From assembly GCA_029287755.1 (NCBI GenBank), contig JARFQM010000007.1:1-11270 (forward strand): DNA of 11,270 bases, given 5' to 3'. This document shows positions 6,271 to 11,270 of the stretch, in pieces (the stretch's first letter is position 1; every line of letters begins with the position of its first letter). The notes beneath the pieces are model-generated. The model was given only the letters and a program-made list of their open reading frames with translations. It had not been told where the DNA came from and did not search any database. This stretch comes from Desulfofustis sp. GTDB taxonomy: Bacteria > Desulfobacterota > Desulfobulbia > Desulfobulbales > Desulfocapsaceae. The position numbers and the translations under genes are program-made.

Positions 6271-7785
6271 ATGGATATTGCTCTGGCCGCCCTCTTTGAT
6301 GTCCTTCAAATTGAAAACATTCTGGCCAGTATGGCAGGTGTCTTTTTCGGGCTTTTCATCGGAGCCACTCCCGGCTTGACCATCAGCTTGGGGATGGTCC
6401 TTCTCCTGCCGCTCACCTTCGCCTTGAATCCAGTAACGGCATTCTGTTTATTGCTCGGGCTCTATTCTTCTGGGTTCACCGGAGGATCGATATCAGCAAT
6501 ACTTCTCAATATACCGGGAACCCCGTCAGCAGCAGCTACAGCGATCGACGGGCATGCAATGGCGAAAAACGGCAGGGCCGGAGAAGCAATCGGTACCGCG
6601 GTTACCGCCTCATTTTTCGGCGGGATGTTCAGCCTGGTCTGTCTGGTCCTGATTGCCCCCACAATTGCCAAGTTTGCTCTGAGGTTTGGGGCGCCTGAAT
6701 TATGTGCTTTGGTACTGCTGGGGCTCACACTCATTTGCAGCTTCGGTCAGAAATCAATCATCAAGGGATTAATCTCAGGTGTTATAGGTCTCATTTTTAT
6801 GACGGTTGGTCTTGATCCAATGGTTGGGACCCCCCGATTTACCTTTGGGCAGGTCCAGTTGCAGGCCGGGATATCGTTCCTGCCGGCTCTGATTGGCCTT
6901 TTTGCCATTCCGCAGGTGGTGAATGGCATCATAGCCGGTGTCCGGGTAATCCCCACCTACCATGGAAAGGTGGCCGGCGTTCTCCCCAAGCTGAGCAATC
7001 TGGTCAAGCTCGTAAAATCAATGCTCCTGGGTGCCTGTATTGGCACCGGAGTTGGAGCTGTACCCGGTGCTGGAGGACCCATAGCGGTATTTTTAAGCTA
7101 TGACTACATCAGCCGCGTATCAAAAAACAAGGGGGAATTTGGTAAAGGTACGCCTGAAGGTGTTGCCGCACCTGAGTCTGCCAATAACGGGGTGGCAGGC
7201 GGGGCCATGATACCGATGCTCACCCTCGGTATCCCTGGCGACCCCATCACCGCAATACTGCTCGGCGCCCTGATGATTCAGGGCCTCACCCCCGGACCGC
7301 TGCTCTTTGAAAATAACGGCCAATTTGTTTACAGCGTCTTCTGGGCCTTTCTGGTAGCGAATGTTCTCACCCTTATTCTGACTTTTGCCACCATAAAATT
7401 GTGGGTGAGAATACATCAGGTACCCTCCAGGATATTATTGCCGATTATCACCATTCTCTGCATCGTTGGCTCATATTCGTTGAGAAATACTTTCTTTGAT
7501 ACCGGCGTAATGCTCTTTTTTGGGGTCATAGGCTACTTAATGAACAAATTTCGCTTCCCCGTTGTGCCTCTGCTCCTGGCCATAATTCTGGGGCCGGCAC
7601 TGGAAGAGCACCTGCGCATGTCTTTGATAATTTCACAGGGAAGCTATGCGATATTCTTCACGCACCCAATTAGTCTGACCTTTCTGGTTATTGCGCTGTT
7701 TTCGTTTTCACTGCCTTTGGTCGGACCTCTGATAAGAAAAAAATCTGCTGAGGAGGACCAGGAGATCATCAAAAAATCGGTGTAA
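6271..7785 (+). CDS. tctA: TctA-family large membrane subunit of the TTT transporter
   Basis: This 504-residue polytopic inner-membrane protein is the transport channel of the TTT system, presumably cation-driven. The family signature is clear: GATPG (31-35), then GGSISAILLNIPGTPS with DGHAMAKNGRAGEA (71-106). A second half repeats the pattern with GAVPGAGG (near 262-269), PESANNG (301-307) and IPGDPITAILLGA (321 onward), matching the internal duplication of TctA. About a dozen hydrophobic segments are visible and the tail is charged (KKSAEEDQEIIKKSV). The length is normal. An out-of-frame ATG at 6264 precedes the start, and the ribosome binding site (AGTAGG) is modest. The stop codon TAA lies in the loop of the terminator at 7771-7798, marking this as the last gene of the operon. 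Confidence 0.95.
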   Translation: MDIALAALFDVLQIENILASMAGVFFGLFIGATPGLTISLGMVLLLPLTFALNPVTAFCLLLGLYSSGFTGGSISAILLNIPGTPSAAATAIDGHAMAKNGRAGEAIGTAVTASFFGGMFSLVCLVLIAPTIAKFALRFGAPELCALVLLGLTLICSFGQKSIIKGLISGVIGLIFMTVGLDPMVGTPRFTFGQVQLQAGISFLPALIGLFAIPQVVNGIIAGVRVIPTYHGKVAGVLPKLSNLVKLVKSMLLGACIGTGVGAVPGAGGPIAVFLSYDYISRVSKNKGEFGKGTPEGVAAPESANNGVAGGAMIPMLTLGIPGDPITAILLGALMIQGLTPGPLLFENNGQFVYSVFWAFLVANVLTLILTFATIKLWVRIHQVPSRILLPIITILCIVGSYSLRNTFFDTGVMLFFGVIGYLMNKFRFPVVPLLLAIILGPALEEHLRMSLIISQGSYAIFFTHPISLTFLVIALFSFSLPLVGPLIRKKSAEEDQEIIKKSV

Positions 7786-7798
7786 GTGCCGATTTTTT
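7771..7798 (+). terminator. Intrinsic terminator overlapping the tctA stop codon
   Basis: A perfect 10-base stem (AAAAAATCGG 7771-7780, CCGATTTTTT 7789-7798) closes an 8-base loop that contains the TAA stop (7783-7785). The T-run of the 3' arm doubles as the U-tract, giving a terminator that could work in both directions. The GC part of the stem is short (TCGG/CCGA), so efficiency may be moderate. It separates the transporter operon from the dehydrogenase gene. Confidence 0.72.
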
Positions 7799-7857
7799 CC
7801 CTACGAATATTCAATACAAAAGAGCCTTTTGCAAAACTAAGATTTTCGTTCAAAATC

Positions 7858-7974
7858 AAGGCATGCGAGAAATTTTACCACAGGCTGGATTGATATACCG
7901 AGGATAAAATTTTGAGCATAACGCAGAGTTTGGACGAAAAGATCGTTGTGCAAATGGCTCAAAATTGATGCCTT
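7858..7974. promoter_or_regulatory. Nested inverted repeats in the leader of the dehydrogenase gene
   Basis: An inner perfect 10-base inverted repeat, AATTTTGAGC (7908-7917) and GCTCAAAATT (7957-7966), lies inside an outer 7-base repeat, AAGGCAT (7858-7864) and ATGCCTT (7968-7974). Together they span most of the gap and end 10 bases before the GGAGGT ribosome binding site at 7984-7989. The arrangement may be a folded 5' leader or paired protein sites. A TTGATA at 7890-7895 could be a -35 box, but I found no convincing -10. No AAACGTTT operator occurs here. Confidence 0.4.
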
Positions 7975-7994
7975 AAAAAAATTGGAGGTCTAAG

Positions 7995-9119
7995 ATGTCG
8001 GAATTTAGGATCGGCAGAACCCTGGAAGTGCCGAGAAAGATGAAAGCCTGGGTTCTCGATGACCCAGAACAATTGAGATTGACTGAAAAGCCGGTACCGC
8101 AGCCCGGCCCTGCAGAAATTTTAGTGCGCATTGATGCGGTCGCCATCTGCGGCACCGATCTGGAAATTCTTTCCTATGGATTACCGGCCATCATCGAGGG
8201 TGGAATGCCTTTCAATAAAAATTTCACGCCCGGACATGAATATATGGGGACGGTCGTGCAGCTTGGCCAGGGAGTAGATGACTTTAAGATCGGTGACCGG
8301 GTAACGGCTGAAATCCATGCCGGCTGCGGTCGCTGTGAAAGATGCAGAGAAGGCATGTACACGTCCTGTTCCAACTACGGCCTGAATTACGGAGATAAAG
8401 ACAAAGGACACCGGGCTAATGGATTTACCACTGATGGGGCATTTGCGGAATATGCGGTAAACAATATAAACACCCTCATTCCAGTGCCCGACGACATGAG
8501 CGACGAAGAGGCTACCCTTGTGGTAACGGCGGGCACTGCCATGTATGGTCTCGACGTCATGGGCGGTTTGATCGCCGGCAAATCGATTGCCGTCACCGGC
8601 CCGGGGCCTATCGGGTTGATGGGGGTCGCCATGGCGAAATGTCTGGGAGCACAGCCGGTTATATTGACTGGAACACGGGACAGCCGCCTTGAGATGGGAA
8701 CGCAGCTAGGGGCAGATCATGTAATCAACATCCGTCAGGAGAACCCCGTTGATAAGGTAATGGAACTGACCAATGGCAAGGGCGTTCATTACGTTCTCGA
8801 ATGTTCGGGGGCATCGAATGCGCTCAACGAGGCCGCAAAAATGACCAACCGCGGCGGCAGGATTTGTTTGGCTGCTTTCCCGCACGAACCTGTTCCGGTG
8901 GATCTCGCCCATCTCGTTCGCAACAACATTTATGTCTATGGGATCAGGGGAGAAGGTAAAAGCGCAACCCATCGGGCCATGGCTTTTATGAAACAGAAAC
9001 GTGTTGATGCCACGATCATACATACCCATACGTTTGATTTTGCAGAGACCCCAAAGGCAATCCACTATGCCAAGGAACGAGTTGAAGACGCTATAAAAGT
9101 AGTGGTCACGATGAACTAA
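7995..9119 (+). CDS. Zinc-binding medium-chain alcohol dehydrogenase
   Basis: The 374-residue protein is a medium-chain dehydrogenase/reductase oxidising an alcohol, probably a polyol or sugar hydroxyl, with a nicotinamide cofactor. The catalytic zinc site is shown by C52 in AICGTD and by GHE (H81, E82). The structural zinc site has four cysteines at 111, 114, 117 and 125 (CGRCERC then SC). The Rossmann fold has GPGPIG (202-207). At the end of its second strand, where NAD enzymes usually have Asp, there is G226-T227-R228, which suggests NADP preference. GGAGGT five bases before the ATG supports the start. It follows the operon terminator and may have its own promoter. Its role could parallel the second oxidation (IolM type) of an inositol-like route, but its sequence looks like the general sorbitol/threonine dehydrogenase group, so the substrate is open. 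Confidence 0.92.
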   Translation: MSEFRIGRTLEVPRKMKAWVLDDPEQLRLTEKPVPQPGPAEILVRIDAVAICGTDLEILSYGLPAIIEGGMPFNKNFTPGHEYMGTVVQLGQGVDDFKIGDRVTAEIHAGCGRCERCREGMYTSCSNYGLNYGDKDKGHRANGFTTDGAFAEYAVNNINTLIPVPDDMSDEEATLVVTAGTAMYGLDVMGGLIAGKSIAVTGPGPIGLMGVAMAKCLGAQPVILTGTRDSRLEMGTQLGADHVINIRQENPVDKVMELTNGKGVHYVLECSGASNALNEAAKMTNRGGRICLAAFPHEPVPVDLAHLVRNNIYVYGIRGEGKSATHRAMAFMKQKRVDATIIHTHTFDFAETPKAIHYAKERVEDAIKVVVTMN

Positions 9120-9299
9120 GGCCACTTACCTGAGTTATGCTTGCAGCATCTCGGGCGTCATACATACTCATATTGCTGGGTCCAGGGTTTCCGGTTTATT
9201 CGTTCAAGCGCTGATCATGCACACGAAAATGAGATGGCGTGCACGGGTGCCACAGCTCAATTAGACCTTAAGGACTTACGTTAAAACCCCGGGCCAGCC

Positions 9300-9905
9300 G
9301 TGGATGCCAGTTTGTCAGAAGAGAAACATCTTATAAAGACCGCGCGGCTGTTGTACACGAGTGGTTTGAATAAGTCGTGCCAGGCGGTTCTTGCCGCCCG
9401 GAATGGCGAACGAGACGTAATTCTCGTTACCGCGGCAAAGTCAGATTTCAAATCTATTGATTATCAAGATCTCCACCTGGTCAGCCTGACCGGTGACACT
9501 GCCGAAGATGCATCTCCTGAAGAACTGCCCGGTAACCTGAATTATTATCTCAAGGTGTTTGAAGATCGCCTCGATGTAGCGGCACTCGCTCATCTATACC
9601 CGCCCTGTGCGACCATTTTCGCAGATAAAGCCCAGCTTTATGAACTCTCTCAAAACCCCGCTCATGCACCGGTGAGAGAGTTCATAAAAGTTGAATGCCG
9701 AGAATGTCCTTCCCGATTCACCGGCCTCTGTTCCTGTCGATCTGATATTAGGAAGAGTTACACCGGAGCTGATGCTTTGCTGATCAAAGAAGATGGGATT
9801 ATTGTTCTGGCCGCTGACCTTGACTCCCTGTACCATAAAGTTGAGTCGCTGGAATGGTCCGCGCAAAAGCACTTATCGTCTGACTTTTTCAAACCGATCT
9901 GCTGA
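9300..9905 (+). CDS. Divergent class II aldolase/adducin-like protein with a cysteine cluster
   Basis: The 201-residue protein resembles class II aldolase/adducin domains (fuculose/ribulose-phosphate epimerase-aldolases). The DLHLVSLTGD segment (57-66), YYLKVFEDRLDVAALAHLYPPCATIFA (82-108, given in part) and GADALLIKEDGIIVLAADLDSLYHKVESLEWSA (156 onward, in part) align with the family's core. Yet H98 is the only conserved zinc histidine: the HxH pair reads H98-L-Y100, and the usual NHG reads K163-E-D-G. The GN(I/L)S motif near the N-terminus is also absent. In its place a cluster C133-x2-C136-x7-C144-x-C146 appears and could bind zinc or an Fe-S cluster. The start is GTG 9300, the first codon after an in-frame TAA (9282); no good ribosome binding site is visible. 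The gene ends with tandem TGA-TAA. It is probably a non-aldolase member of the fold; function is unknown. Confidence 0.68.
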   Translation: MDASLSEEKHLIKTARLLYTSGLNKSCQAVLAARNGERDVILVTAAKSDFKSIDYQDLHLVSLTGDTAEDASPEELPGNLNYYLKVFEDRLDVAALAHLYPPCATIFADKAQLYELSQNPAHAPVREFIKVECRECPSRFTGLCSCRSDIRKSYTGADALLIKEDGIIVLAADLDSLYHKVESLEWSAQKHLSSDFFKPIC

Positions 9906-10010
9906 TAATCACCCCACATTCAGGGATCTTAATCCTTCTGAGCCAGTCTCGGATCATCTATCTCAAGCGGGCCGGTTGTGCGCAGGGCCAACTCTCAAGG
10001 GGACGCCGTA

Positions 10011-11270
<1,260 letters not shown>

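Noticed and set aside
9141..9168. Promoter (TTGCAG, 16 bases, CATACT) before the aldolase-like gene
   Set aside because: The -35 match is only three of six bases, so it is not distinguishable from chance.

Overview
The window looks like a chromosomal segment from a Gram-negative bacterium. A secreted (periplasmic-type) binding protein works with a tripartite tricarboxylate transporter (TTT), and moderate GC and gene style would fit Desulfobacterota or another proteobacterial group. That taxonomic guess is an inference from gene content only. Ten protein genes are supported: nine complete on the + strand and one partial gene on the - strand.

Layout. Positions 1-309 are non-coding and hold the promoter and operator of a LacI-family repressor gene (310-1305). 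A second promoter/operator pair of the same design (1316-1359) precedes a five- to six-gene catabolic and transport operon: a creatininase-family metal-dependent hydrolase (1458-2327), a UPF0261/Tm-1-like protein (2407-3642), a xylose-isomerase-like TIM-barrel sugar isomerase/epimerase (3762-4682), and a complete TctC-TctB-TctA transporter (4763-7785). The operon ends at an intrinsic terminator whose loop contains the tctA stop codon. After a 209-base gap with nested inverted repeats comes a zinc-binding medium-chain dehydrogenase (7995-9119), then a highly divergent class II aldolase-like protein with a four-cysteine cluster (9300-9905). Convergent to these is the 3' part of a glycerol kinase gene (10011 to the right edge), apparently unrelated.

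How the genes could work together. The LacI repressor probably binds GTAAACGTTTAC-type sites at both start points and so controls itself and the operon. The set of dehydrogenase, creatininase-family hydrolase and TIM-barrel epimerase resembles the IolM-IolN-IolO logic of the alternative inositol route (oxidise a keto-cyclitol, hydrolyse the diketone ring, epimerise the keto-acid). Here it comes with a TTT importer instead of a sugar ABC transporter, with a UPF0261 protein of unknown chemistry, and with no first inositol dehydrogenase in view. The most interesting hypothesis is therefore an uncharacterised LacI-controlled route for a sugar acid, cyclitol-derived acid or lactone. The enzyme family calls are strong; the pathway and substrate are inference.
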